Assembly: GCA_027488335.1 (NCBI GenBank)
Contig: JAIYBU010000169.1
Span: 1-62,057, forward strand
DNA length: 62,057 nucleotides
Direction of reading: 5' to 3'
Origin: Cytophagaceae bacterium
GTDB taxonomy: Bacteria; Bacteroidota; Bacteroidia; Cytophagales; Spirosomataceae
Shown: positions 27,591 to 36,100 of the stretch, one piece after another
Position numbering within the stretch: position 1 is the stretch's first letter
Layout of the letters: each line of letters begins with the position of its first letter
Position numbers and translations under genes: made by a program
The notes under the pieces: model-generated
The model's input: the letters and a program-made list of their open reading frames with translations, nothing else
Told to the model about the DNA's origin: nothing
Databases searched by the model: none

Positions 27591-27631
27591 AAAAAAATAG
27601 CTTCCCGAAAACTGAATGTTTCAGGAAGCTA
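27591..27631 (-). terminator. Terminator of the Gfo/Idh/MocA gene
   Basis: The arms TAGCTTCCCGAAAAC and TGTTTCAGGAAGCTA pair with few mismatches. On the minus strand the stem is followed by seven T (27597-27591). Confidence 0.8.
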
Positions 27632-27646
27632 AAATAAATATTTATC

Positions 27647-29014
27647 TTACACAGTACCAACTTCTGGGTGTTTCCACGGACCACGGTAAGGTCTTCTAAG
27701 TAGAGCGTTTGCTTCTTTGTCGTTGACAACTTCTCGTTTTTTCGGGTCATAAACCAATGGCCGACCTAATTTCATTGACATATTGGCCAAAATACAACTG
27801 GCTGTTGAAATATGTCCTTCTTCAATATCAGCTATTGGACGAGTATTATTTTCGATGGCATTCAAGAAATCAAGCATGTGCAGACGAGTGGCAGGAGCTG
27901 CATTTAATTCGATGCGTTCTTCGGTCAAATCTTCTGGATATTTTTCTTTTTCATAAACCACATCTTTATCTATTTTTTGCCCTTTACCTTGCGGAACAAA
28001 TGTATATTTCATGGTGCTGGCATAAAGCGTTCCTTTATCACCATACAAAATAAATGCCCATGGATATTCAGCATTGGCGGGTGTTCCCCACGAACGATGT
28101 TGCCAAACGCAATTCAGTTCATCATACTCAAAAACAGCCGATTGTGTGTCCGAAATATTAGATTTACCTTCTTTTTGTACATAAATTCCACCTTGCGAAC
28201 TCACACGTTTTGGCCAACCGAGTTTGAGCATCCATCGCACAGTATCAAGCATGTGAACGCACATGTCTCCCACTATACCATTGCCATATTCATTAAAAGT
28301 CCTCCACCAACGAATATGCGGCAAGCCATCATACGGACGCATCGGGGCTGGCCCCGTCCACATGTCATAGTCGAAAAATGCTGGCACTGGCTCTACTGGT
28401 GGGTTCCCGTTGTTTCGCATGTGGTAATAACAACACATTTCTACGTGCGAAACCTTTCCCAAAAGTCCAGCATCGACGATGTTTTTCTTAGCATCAATTA
28501 AGTGAGGTGTACTTTTACGCTGTGTACCCACCTGTACTACTTTATTATATTTTCGGGCGGCTGCTACCATTGCTTCCCCTTCAATAACATCAACACTGAT
28601 TGGTTTTTGCACATACACGTTTGCTCCCGATTTCATGGCTTCGATAGCGTGCAGAGCGTGCCAATGGTCGGGCGAGCCCACCAATACAATATCAAGTTTA
28701 TTTTCGGCCAATAGTTTTCTGTAATCGCCGTAAAGTTTCGGAATTTGCTTCGATTCTTGTCTTTTAGCTACCAAATCTCCTGCGGCTTTCAGCATATTTT
28801 GGTCAGGGTCACAGAGAGCAACTACTTCAACTGAAGCTACTTGTATGAGGCGAAAAAGGTCACTTTTTCCATACCAACCTGTACCTATTAAGGCAACTTT
28901 ATAGGTTTTTGCGGGCGTAAAAACGGGGTTGGCTTTCGTGCCAAGTGTAGATAAGGCAATCGTAGCCGAAACTCCTTGAATGAATTTTCGACGGTTAAGA
29001 TTAAGGGTTTCCAT
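27647..29014 (-). CDS. Gfo/Idh/MocA-family oxidoreductase with Tat signal
   Basis: 455 residues. The N-terminus LNRRKFIQGVSATIALSTLG is a twin-arginine (Tat) signal, so the folded, cofactor-loaded enzyme is exported. A Rossmann domain follows (about 35-165: VALIGTGWYGKSDLFRL, ALCDPDQNM, GSPDHWHALHAIEAM), then EKPIS-like VYVQKPISVDV and a C-terminal beta-sheet domain (GGIYVQ, WHPR-like HRSWGTP). Exported family members act on sugars or glycosides with tightly bound NAD(P); the precise substrate is unknown. It has a strong promoter and its own terminator. Confidence 0.92.
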   Translation of the reverse strand: METLNLNRRKFIQGVSATIALSTLGTKANPVFTPAKTYKVALIGTGWYGKSDLFRLIQVASVEVVALCDPDQNMLKAAGDLVAKRQESKQIPKLYGDYRKLLAENKLDIVLVGSPDHWHALHAIEAMKSGANVYVQKPISVDVIEGEAMVAAARKYNKVVQVGTQRKSTPHLIDAKKNIVDAGLLGKVSHVEMCCYYHMRNNGNPPVEPVPAFFDYDMWTGPAPMRPYDGLPHIRWWRTFNEYGNGIVGDMCVHMLDTVRWMLKLGWPKRVSSQGGIYVQKEGKSNISDTQSAVFEYDELNCVWQHRSWGTPANAEYPWAFILYGDKGTLYASTMKYTFVPQGKGQKIDKDVVYEKEKYPEDLTEERIELNAAPATRLHMLDFLNAIENNTRPIADIEEGHISTASCILANMSMKLGRPLVYDPKKREVVNDKEANALLRRPYRGPWKHPEVGTV

Positions 29015-29057
29015 TTGTTTTTTATAGAGGATTGAATGATATACGAATTGTATTATC

Positions 29058-29089
29058 CAAATATATTTTATTATCCGAACAAAGACAAA
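29058..29089 (-). promoter_or_regulatory. Strong Bacteroidota-type promoter of the MocA-family gene
   Basis: On the minus strand TTTG (29089-29086) is separated by 20 bases from TATATTTG (29065-29058), matching both boxes and the known spacing. The 5' leader is about 37-40 bases. Confidence 0.65.
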
Positions 29090-29292
29090 TTATATAGATA
29101 TAGTGGCAAAAAAACAGGACGATAATGATTGAAACTAAAGAGAGAAGAGGCTAAAAATTGCTCATTGTAATTGTGGTTTTGTAAATTAGCTTTATTAGAT
29201 ACATAAGTACTACACAGTTAATTATATCGAACTTTGGGTGAAAATATTTCTATGATGAAGCCAATTACGAAAAGTTTGTATAATAAACTATG

Positions 29293-29330
29293 AAAAAAGG
29301 AAGGCTTCGTTTCAAACGAAGACTTCCTTA
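29293..29330 (-). terminator. Terminator of the second S9 peptidase gene
   Basis: AAGGAAGGCTTCGTTT (29297-29312) pairs with AAACGAAGACTTCCTT (29314-29329), one mismatch. Six T follow on the minus strand. Confidence 0.85.
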
Positions 29331-29345
29331 AAAATTACCTAAATA

Positions 29346-31325
29346 TTATTTTTTCAAATATTTATTAAACCAAGCAATGTATCGCTCAAAACGGTCTTTT
29401 TGATAACTCGGATTGGTAATGCCGTGAAATTGGTCAGGGTAAATAATCAATTCAGTTGGAATACCCAACGAGCGGAATGCTTGATACATTTGCTCGCTAC
29501 CCACCGAAGGAACATTGAAATCGCTCTGACCAACCATAAATTGAGTAGGAGTTTTGATACGGTCGGCTTTCAAGAAAGGGTAAGAAAGGGCAATATATTT
29601 ATCGAAATTCTTCCACGGTGAGCCCAATTCATGCTCATATTGCAAAATGTATTGGTCAACACCATACAAAGAAGAAATCAACGAAACCCCCGCACCACTC
29701 GATGCCGCCTTAAAACGAGTGTCAGTTGCAATCGTGTAGTTTGTCAGGATTCCACCATAACTCCAACCACCGATTCCCAATTTTTCGGGGTCAGCAATGC
29801 CATTTTGTACTACATAATCGGTTGCTCCCAAGATGTCTAAAACCTCTTTATTTCCCCAATCAGCCGAAATAATTTTGCAGAAATCTAAGCCACGACCATT
29901 CGAACCACGGTAATTTACTGCCACAACGGCATAGCCCGCTGCTGCCAACATTTGGCGAGACATATCGAAACTAAATTCATCTTGTGCCACTGGGCCACCG
30001 TGAATAAATAGTAAAGTTGGCAATTTTTGACCTTTTTGTGCATTAGCTGGTAAATAAAGCAAGTTTGAAACCGAAGCTCCATCTTTACTTTTTGAAATAA
30101 AACCTTCAACCGTTGCCAATGCCAATGGGGCCAAAAATGTATCTTGGTGTTTGGTCAGTTTTCGTAGGTTGCCTGTTTCAATAGCATAAAGCTCGCTTGG
30201 CGTTTGTGGGTCACTCAAGCTTGCAAGCCAGTTTCCAGAAGTATGTCTTTCGATACCATTAAAACTTCTATTTCCACCCAAAATCTTAGTCATTTTACCA
30301 TCTGTCGCCGAAAATTGTGCAATGTATCTCGTGCGGTCATCAGAAACAATGGCGTATATCGAAGTTCCATCTTTACTCCATCTTGGGTTACCAACTGGGC
30401 GGTCTAAAGATTTGCTCAATAGTTTTGGTTCGCCACCTTCTTTCGAAACTACACACAAAATTGATTGGTCATACATGATATAACTTTCGGCCGAAGTAGT
30501 GCGTAAATACGCAATTTGTTTTCCATCCACACTCCATTCGTGGCCATAATCACGTCCTGTAAAAGTCGTGATTTGCTTCATAGTAGCATTTGGTTTTGCA
30601 TCAATCACCCAAATGTCGGTATTTTCGTTGCGGTCTGGGTCTTCGGTTCGGTTACTGATGAACGCAATTTGCGTTCCATCTGGCGACCATTTTGGCGAAG
30701 TTTCATCATAAATGCCCTTCGTGAGCGTATCAATTTTTTTGGTTTCGAGGTTATAAAGATACAAATGCGTTGTTTTTTTCATTAAATACCCTTCTACGTC
30801 TTGCTTGAAATGAAAACGGTCGATAACAATCGGCTTCGGTGATTTCGATTTTGCGGTATCAGCATCATTCGTAATAACTAAGGCTATCTTCTTGCCATCG
30901 GGCGACCACGCATAGTCCGATAAATCACCTTTTTTAATATCGGTTAATTGTTTGGCTTCACCACCACGGCGGTCCATGAGCCAAATTTGACTACCCGTAA
31001 GCCCACCACGAGAAGAAGTAAATGATAAATATTTTCCATCTGGACTCCAACGAGGTTTTGATTCTCCATCGGGCGAAAAAGTAAGTTGAATAGACTCTTT
31101 TCCATCCCACGATTGCATCCAAATGTCAGAATTGCGTTTGTTTTTTACTGAATCTACACTCGAAAGAGAGTAGGCTACCCAATTTCCTTCGGGCGAAATC
31201 TGCGGGTCGCTCAAACTAACTTGGCGAAAAACATCCGATGGTTTGAGTTGCCTTTTGGCAGGAGTTGTTTGTGCAAAAGCTCCCGAACTAATAGCTAAAA
31301 GTGCAAATAGTACTGTTTTTTTCAT
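29346..31325 (-). CDS. S9C-type prolyl oligopeptidase family peptidase
   Basis: 659 residues with a signal peptide (MKKTVLFALLAISSGAFA). Repeated WSPDGK motifs mark a seven- or eight-bladed TolB/PD40 propeller (about 30-400). The alpha/beta-hydrolase domain has HGGP as oxyanion motif, nucleophile S522 in GGWSYGGILTN, D602 in GQSDFNVP and H634 in QFHGIT. The order and motifs fit acylaminoacyl-peptidase-like enzymes acting on short peptides in the periplasm. It is unrelated in sequence detail to the DPP IV-type gene at 23902 and has its own terminator. Confidence 0.92.
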   Translation of the reverse strand: MKKTVLFALLAISSGAFAQTTPAKRQLKPSDVFRQVSLSDPQISPEGNWVAYSLSSVDSVKNKRNSDIWMQSWDGKESIQLTFSPDGESKPRWSPDGKYLSFTSSRGGLTGSQIWLMDRRGGEAKQLTDIKKGDLSDYAWSPDGKKIALVITNDADTAKSKSPKPIVIDRFHFKQDVEGYLMKKTTHLYLYNLETKKIDTLTKGIYDETSPKWSPDGTQIAFISNRTEDPDRNENTDIWVIDAKPNATMKQITTFTGRDYGHEWSVDGKQIAYLRTTSAESYIMYDQSILCVVSKEGGEPKLLSKSLDRPVGNPRWSKDGTSIYAIVSDDRTRYIAQFSATDGKMTKILGGNRSFNGIERHTSGNWLASLSDPQTPSELYAIETGNLRKLTKHQDTFLAPLALATVEGFISKSKDGASVSNLLYLPANAQKGQKLPTLLFIHGGPVAQDEFSFDMSRQMLAAAGYAVVAVNYRGSNGRGLDFCKIISADWGNKEVLDILGATDYVVQNGIADPEKLGIGGWSYGGILTNYTIATDTRFKAASSGAGVSLISSLYGVDQYILQYEHELGSPWKNFDKYIALSYPFLKADRIKTPTQFMVGQSDFNVPSVGSEQMYQAFRSLGIPTELIIYPDQFHGITNPSYQKDRFERYIAWFNKYLKK

Positions 31326-31428
31326 ACGTTGGTTATTTGTTGATTGGTGAAATGCTTATTGAGTAATTGGGGTAATTGTTACTGGTGAATTGGTTACTGG
31401 TTATTGGTAAACTTTCTTGGTTCATGAA

Positions 31429-31550
31429 AAGCCTGAAAGGCTTAAACATGAATAGCCGTGGGTGAAACCCACGGGATATTTATAATGCGATGAAACAACT
31501 CTGAAGGAGTTGAACTTGCTATTGCGTTTTTGTTTAACCCCTTCAGGATT
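31429..31550. repeat. Multi-hairpin REP-like element
   Basis: Three perfect small hairpins in a row: AAGCC-TGAAA-GGCTT (31429-31443), CCGTGGG-TGAAA-CCCACGG (31456-31474) and CAACTC-TGAAG-GAGTTG (31496-31512), followed by AACCCCTTCAGG. Loops share TGAA. The style matches widespread dispersed elements in Bacteroidota. It fills the space between the S9 peptidase promoter region and the 3' end of the aldehyde dehydrogenase gene. Confidence 0.65.
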
Positions 31551-31592
31551 TCAAATCGTCATTCGTCAATCGAATCACTCGTTAATCAAAAA

Positions 31593-32957
31593 TCATCCTC
31601 TTAAATGCCAAGCCTTTGGCTTCACGAATGCACGAATACCTGCGTGCGAAAGCGTAGCCCCAAAGCCCGAATGTTTACGCCCACTCCACGGAAGCGGAGC
31701 CGAAACACGGTCGCAACAATTCCAATAACCACTTCCTGCATTCACTTGTTTCAATATTCTTTCAGCACGTTTTTTATCGGGCGTATAAACCGCCGCCGTG
31801 AGGCCGTATTCGGTGTCTTGCATCAACTTTGTGGCCTCTTTATCATCTTTTACTTTCATGATTCCGATAATTGGCCCGAAAGATTCGGCCTGCATCACAT
31901 CCATCTTATGGGTCACATTCGTCAAAACCGTTGGCTCGAAAAAATAGCCATTTCCTGCAATTCTTTTTCCACCAGTAAGTAGTGTTGCACCTTTTTTTAC
32001 AGCATCTTGTACTTGATTTTCAAGAAAATCTAACTGAGATTTTCGGCTCAAAGCACCGATATAAATACCATCTTCGGTTGGCTGACCAATTTTATAGCTT
32101 TTTACTTCCTTCACAAATTCTTCAACGTAGCGGTCATATACTTTTTCGTGTACATAAATACGCTCAACTGCACAGCAACTTTGCCCATTATTATAAAATG
32201 CTCCATCGGCCGTTCCTGCAGCAACTCCTTGAATATCAGCTACATCATCTGCTACATAAAGTGGGTCTTTACCACCCAGTTCGAGTTGGCAAGGTACCAT
32301 TTTCGGAGCTACTTTTTCATAAATATAAAGGCCAGTTCGATACGAACCCGTGAAGAAATAGCCATCAAGCGGCATTGCCAACAGTTGTTCTCCTACTTCT
32401 TTTGCACCAACTGCCACCGCAAAAACATCTGCGGGAACACCCGCCACTTTCAGAAACTTTTCAATTTTTAAACCCGTCAAGGTCGAAAATTCTGAAGGTT
32501 TGTAGAAAACAGCATTTCCACCAATCAAAGCAGGGATAAAAACATTCACACCAACTAAAAATGGGTAATTCCAAGCTGAGATATTACAAACGACGCCGAG
32601 TGGTTCGTATGAAATGCGTTCGGTAAGCCCTTCTTGCTTGGTCATTACTTCATCTTTCAAGTATTTCTGTGAGTTTTCCACAAAAAACTTGATTCTTCCC
32701 CTGGCTCCGTTTACTTCATTACGAGCTTGTTGGAGTGGTTTACCCATTTCAGAAGTGAGCGTTTCGGCCAATTCTTCAATATTTTCTGCTAATAGTTCAG
32801 AGAATTTGGCAATGATGGCGATACGTTTTTTTAGATTAACTTTCGCCCAAGACTTTTGCCCTTTTTGTAAGGTTTTTAGTTTGTTTTTAAGGCTTTCGGC
32901 CGAATCTTCTTGTAAAGTAGTAATGATTTCTTCGGTAGCTGGATTGATGATTTGCAT
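31593..32957 (-). CDS. NAD(P)-dependent aldehyde dehydrogenase
   Basis: 454 residues, the usual ALDH superfamily length. It contains the catalytic Asn region NISAWNYPF, FTGSYRTG, general base Glu in LELGGKDP and nucleophilic Cys in NNGQSCCAVER, and ends with a family-typical arm (WSGRKHSGFG). It oxidises an aldehyde to an acid in the cytoplasm; succinate-semialdehyde dehydrogenase-like enzymes resemble it but the substrate cannot be fixed. It is transcribed divergently from the MutS-like gene. Confidence 0.92.
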   Translation of the reverse strand: MQIINPATEEIITTLQEDSAESLKNKLKTLQKGQKSWAKVNLKKRIAIIAKFSELLAENIEELAETLTSEMGKPLQQARNEVNGARGRIKFFVENSQKYLKDEVMTKQEGLTERISYEPLGVVCNISAWNYPFLVGVNVFIPALIGGNAVFYKPSEFSTLTGLKIEKFLKVAGVPADVFAVAVGAKEVGEQLLAMPLDGYFFTGSYRTGLYIYEKVAPKMVPCQLELGGKDPLYVADDVADIQGVAAGTADGAFYNNGQSCCAVERIYVHEKVYDRYVEEFVKEVKSYKIGQPTEDGIYIGALSRKSQLDFLENQVQDAVKKGATLLTGGKRIAGNGYFFEPTVLTNVTHKMDVMQAESFGPIIGIMKVKDDKEATKLMQDTEYGLTAAVYTPDKKRAERILKQVNAGSGYWNCCDRVSAPLPWSGRKHSGFGATLSHAGIRAFVKPKAWHLRG

Positions 32958-32988
32958 ATAAATTTTTTATGTTTAATATCAAGTGATT

Positions 32989-33021
32989 AACGTCGGCAAT
33001 ACTTTAAGACTTACCGACGTT
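32989..33021. promoter_or_regulatory. Palindrome in the ALDH leader, possible operator
   Basis: AACGTCGG (32989-32996) and CCGACGTT (33014-33021) are perfect inverted arms with a 17-base spacer, just downstream of the predicted ALDH transcription start. It could be a regulator site or a leader hairpin. Confidence 0.4.
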
Positions 33022-33034
33022 TGTGGTTATTGTA

Positions 33035-33042
33035 CAAAAATA
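33035..33042 (-). promoter_or_regulatory. -7 box of the aldehyde dehydrogenase gene
   Basis: The minus strand reads TATTTTTG (TAnnTTTG), giving a leader of about 70 bases that includes the AACGTCGG palindrome. Confidence 0.45.
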
Positions 33043-33096
33043 AACATTCGAGTGGATAAACTTTTATATTTCATCTAAAACTCCGACATAGTTGTC

Positions 33097-33104
33097 TATT
33101 TTTG
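33097..33104 (+). promoter_or_regulatory. -7 box of the MutS-like gene
   Basis: TATTTTTG (TAnnTTTG) ends 23 bases before the ATG at 33128. It excludes the in-frame TTG at 33092 as a start. Confidence 0.55.
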
Positions 33105-33127
33105 CGACAGATACAAAAATTGTTTGC

Positions 33128-34936
33128 ATGAAAAAGACTTATCAAGAAAAAATAACCACATTACTTGCCGAAATAGCCATACTAAAAAAGAAAAGTGACC
33201 AAATTTCGATGTACCGATTGTTGCTTATAATTGGGCTATTGGTTGTGGTTTATCAGCTTTTCAAATTCAATGAAATCATTGGTGGGCTTTCAATTATTGG
33301 GGGCATTTTGGGCTTTTATTATTTGGTAAAACACCACGAAAAAATTGATGCCGAGGTCGATTTGAAAGAAACAACACTCGCCGTGATTCAGAATGAATTG
33401 ACGTGCTTGGACAAAATTTCGGGAATGTATTATAGTGGTCAAGAATATGGCCGACCAACGCATAATTTTAGTGAAGATTTAGATATTTTCGGTGAAGGAA
33501 CGCTGTTTCATCTGATAAACCGAACAAAAAGTAAGTCGGGAAGTGATTACTTGGCTCAGCAACTTTTGGGCGAAAACCAGACTTTTTCTATCAGTCAAAA
33601 ACAAGAAGCTGCCAGAGAAATGGCTGCCAAAACCGACTGGCGTTTGAGTTTTTTTGCCTCAATGTTTAGGATTTCAAACGAAGAACGTGGCGTGAGTAGA
33701 GTGCTGAATCAAATAGAGCATCCACCTGTCTTGAAGCTGGAAAAATTCATTGCGATTTATGCCAAAATCTTACCTTTTTTGTGGATAGCGGTTTTTGCTT
33801 CTGCTTACTTTGTGTCGCCATCGTTTGCTGGTTATGGAGTGGCGACTTTGGCTTTGATAAATTTCAGACTTACGGGCATAAATCGTAACCATACTGAAGA
33901 ATATTTTGAAACGGTAGCAGGAGCGGGGCGTTTGATGGAAAAGTTTGGAGTAGCAACGGGGCTTATCGCTCAAGAAAATTGGCAGTCTGAAATTTTAAAA
34001 ATGACTCACACACGACTACCAATTTCAAAACTAAATACTAAAAATCCGATTGATGATTTTGTGGTAATTTTGAAAAAGCTGGATATGCGACGAAATATGC
34101 TGGCTTCACTATTTTTGACATTGGCCACGCCTTTTCAGCCAGTTCAGTTAATCAAACTAAGGGTATGGTTGAAAGAAAATCCTGATTTTTTTGAGAAAAT
34201 ATTTGATGTTATTGGCGTTTTTGAACTTTATGCCAGTATCGGAAATCTACATTTCAATAAGCCTAATTGGTGTTTCCCTGATATAATTGATAGTAAAACT
34301 TTTGAATTGTATGGGCAAGAAATGGGGCATCCGCTTATCAATACTAAGAATGTAGTTTGTAATAGTTTTGATTTCGACGAAAAAAATCGACTAACGCTCA
34401 TTACTGGCTCAAATATGTCGGGTAAAAGTACATTTTTGCGTACGGTTGGGCTAAATATTATCTTGGCGTATGCTGGTTGCCCAGTTTTTGCCAAGAAAAT
34501 GAGTGTGAGTGATGGCATAAAACTGATTTGCTATATGCGAATCAAAGATTCTATTCAGCAAAATGCTTCAACTTTCAAGGCTGAAATTGAACGAATTAAG
34601 CTCGTTTTGGCAGCTATCAACAACAATGATAATGCGTTGTTTTTTTTTTTTTTTTTTTTGAGAGAAACAAATTCAGAAGATAAATTGGCGGGTTCGATGG
34701 CTTTGCTGGAGAAAATCGTGAACTCAAATGCGTATGCAATGGTAGCTACGCACGATTTGCGTATGACTGAAATTTCGGAGGAGCACTCCGGTGTAGTGAA
34801 AAATTATTATTTCGAGTATGCCACCGAAAATGGCGAATTATTATTCGATTATTTGATAAAAGAAGGCGTTTGTAAAAGTTTCAATGCTTCGCTTTTGTTA
34901 AAATCTATTGGCTTGCCGATTGGGGAGAAACTTTAA
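33128..34936 (+). CDS. Membrane-anchored MutS-family ATPase with a poly-Phe Walker B
   Basis: 602 residues from ATG 33128. The N-terminus has a short coiled region and two hydrophobic helices (about 30-75), another hydrophobic pair lies near 215-250, and a lever region leads to a MutS-type ATPase domain (about 410-600) with Walker A TGSNMSGKSTFLR (~426-438) and STFKAEIER. This two-TM form, lacking the mismatch-recognition domain, is common in Bacteroidota and has no proven repair role. Where relatives have Walker B (ALFxxDEILRGTNSED), this gene reads ALFFFFFFLRETNSED: residues 505-510 are Phe, from a run of 20 T. The frame is kept. As written, ATP hydrolysis should fail; a sequence error is quite possible. 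Confidence 0.85.
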   Translation: MKKTYQEKITTLLAEIAILKKKSDQISMYRLLLIIGLLVVVYQLFKFNEIIGGLSIIGGILGFYYLVKHHEKIDAEVDLKETTLAVIQNELTCLDKISGMYYSGQEYGRPTHNFSEDLDIFGEGTLFHLINRTKSKSGSDYLAQQLLGENQTFSISQKQEAAREMAAKTDWRLSFFASMFRISNEERGVSRVLNQIEHPPVLKLEKFIAIYAKILPFLWIAVFASAYFVSPSFAGYGVATLALINFRLTGINRNHTEEYFETVAGAGRLMEKFGVATGLIAQENWQSEILKMTHTRLPISKLNTKNPIDDFVVILKKLDMRRNMLASLFLTLATPFQPVQLIKLRVWLKENPDFFEKIFDVIGVFELYASIGNLHFNKPNWCFPDIIDSKTFELYGQEMGHPLINTKNVVCNSFDFDEKNRLTLITGSNMSGKSTFLRTVGLNIILAYAGCPVFAKKMSVSDGIKLICYMRIKDSIQQNASTFKAEIERIKLVLAAINNNDNALFFFFFFLRETNSEDKLAGSMALLEKIVNSNAYAMVATHDLRMTEISEEHSGVVKNYYFEYATENGELLFDYLIKEGVCKSFNASLLLKSIGLPIGEKL

Positions 34937-34943
34937 AAAAGGT

Positions 34944-34983
34944 AATGTGGCAAACCTTGGTAGGTATGCCACATTTATTTTCG
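34944..34983 (+). terminator. Terminator between the MutS-like and HopJ-like genes
   Basis: AATGTGGCAAACC (34944-34956) pairs with GGTATGCCACATT (34963-34975), one mismatch, loop TTGGTA, then a T-rich tail. The genes converge. Confidence 0.7.
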
Positions 34984-34988
34984 ATTTT

Positions 34989-35336
34989 TTACTTTTTCTC
35001 CGTTAGAGCGGTTCCTTGAAAAGAAATTCCTTCCCAACCCGTTTTTATAAAGTTTCTGATATTTTGGTGGTTCGTTGCATCGGGGTTTTCGAGTACGTCT
35101 TTTCGGTAGAAATCGCCAAAGCAAGCGAGGGTTTGTTCTACCGAAAAGTTTTGGAGTTTTGCGAATGAAAATAATTTGCAAGAACCTGAATTTTGGCCAG
35201 CTTCGTTGTTTAAATCTCCATTTTGAAAAGCAGTTGGCGTAAAATCATAAAGTGCTTCCACAACGGCCATCGTATCGGTAAATGCTACTTCTTGTGGGGT
35301 TTCCTTAAGTTTTTTTAGAAAAGAATCGAGTGTCAT
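34989..35336 (-). CDS. HopJ type III effector-family protein
   Basis: 115 residues covering the full HopJ domain: MTLDSFLKKLKETPQEVAF, IEALYDF-like VVEALYDFTPTAFQNGDL, NEAGQNSGSCKLFSFAK and LACFGDFYRKDV. Despite the family name, free-living Bacteroidota and Proteobacteria carry it without a type III system, and its function is unknown. It is the third gene of a tightly coupled operon: its ATG overlaps the PuuD-like stop (TAATG). Confidence 0.85.
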   Translation of the reverse strand: MTLDSFLKKLKETPQEVAFTDTMAVVEALYDFTPTAFQNGDLNNEAGQNSGSCKLFSFAKLQNFSVEQTLACFGDFYRKDVLENPDATNHQNIRNFIKTGWEGISFQGTALTEKK

Positions 35337-36100
35337 TATTGAATTTTTGATTGAATGTTTTCGACGAAATCTTGTCGAATTTTATAAGAAAAATTATTTT
35401 GTTCGGCATTGATAATGCGTTCTGGATGCCATTGCACGAGCATTAAATAGTGGCTTCGGTGGTTTCGGCTTCGCTCACCCACCGGGTCAAACTGTGGTCG
35501 GTGAGCGGAGTCGAACCGCCACTCCAAGCCTTCCACAACTCTATCATCTGAAAGAGCATTTACTTTGAGTGAAGGAGCAATAATATCGGCCGATTGATGA
35601 TGGGCCGAATTGACATCTCCAAATACAATATTGGTAATTTTTGAAAGTTCGGAATCGTGAATAATTTCTATGTTATGATAACGGTCTTTCCCTTCAAAAT
35701 ACTTTGAGTGATTTTCTTTTCCAGCGGTTGGTAAATCTGGAATCAGCGTACCACCCAAAAATACATTCACCAGTTGTAAACCTCGACAAATCCCCAAAAC
35801 TGGTACTTGATTTTTGAAGATGTATTCACACACTTGCCATTCAAATTCATCACGGCGTTCGTCCATGAAATCAAGATTACACAAGCTCAAAAACTCAGGT
35901 CGATTATATAAACGTGGATGCACATCTTCGCCACCCGACAAAATAATGCCGTCGCATTGCTCTATTTCGTGCAAATTATTGAGTTTATAGCCAAGCTTAA
36001 TTACTTCAATGTGCTGTGTGCCAACTAAAGCATTTTGTGATAACATCCATTTTTCGTAAATTAGATGTTTTTCACCACAATCTGTAATTCCTATTTTCAT
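35336..36100 (-). CDS. PuuD-like class I glutamine amidotransferase with repeat-encoded insert
   Basis: 254 residues. Class I GATase triad: C105 in VLGICRGLQL, H225 and E227 in VQWHPER; GIILSGGEDVHP is the family loop. It belongs to the gamma-glutamyl-GABA hydrolase type (peptidase C26), which cleaves gamma-glutamyl amides in the cytoplasm. Residues ~195-215 (RFDSAHRPQFDPVGERSRNH) have no counterpart that I know in the family: they are encoded by a GC-rich palindromic element placed in frame between GLEW and SHYLMLVQWHPER, ten residues before the catalytic His. The gene overlaps both neighbours (ATGA before, TAATG after). Confidence 0.88.
   Translation of the reverse strand: MKIGITDCGEKHLIYEKWMLSQNALVGTQHIEVIKLGYKLNNLHEIEQCDGIILSGGEDVHPRLYNRPEFLSLCNLDFMDERRDEFEWQVCEYIFKNQVPVLGICRGLQLVNVFLGGTLIPDLPTAGKENHSKYFEGKDRYHNIEIIHDSELSKITNIVFGDVNSAHHQSADIIAPSLKVNALSDDRVVEGLEWRFDSAHRPQFDPVGERSRNHRSHYLMLVQWHPERIINAEQNNFSYKIRQDFVENIQSKIQ
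35458..35521. repeat. GC-rich palindromic element inside the PuuD-like gene
   Basis: Arms of about 21 bases (GGTTTCGGCTTCGCTCACC at 35461-35479 and GGTGAGCGGAGTCGAACCGCC at 35500-35520) are imperfect reverse complements around CACCGGGTCAAACTGTGGTC. Base composition is far richer in G+C than the host gene. It is read through in frame. Confidence 0.8.

Noticed and set aside
34989..35336. Type III secretion effector locus
   Set aside because: HopJ-family proteins are widespread in bacteria without type III systems, and no secretion gene is present.
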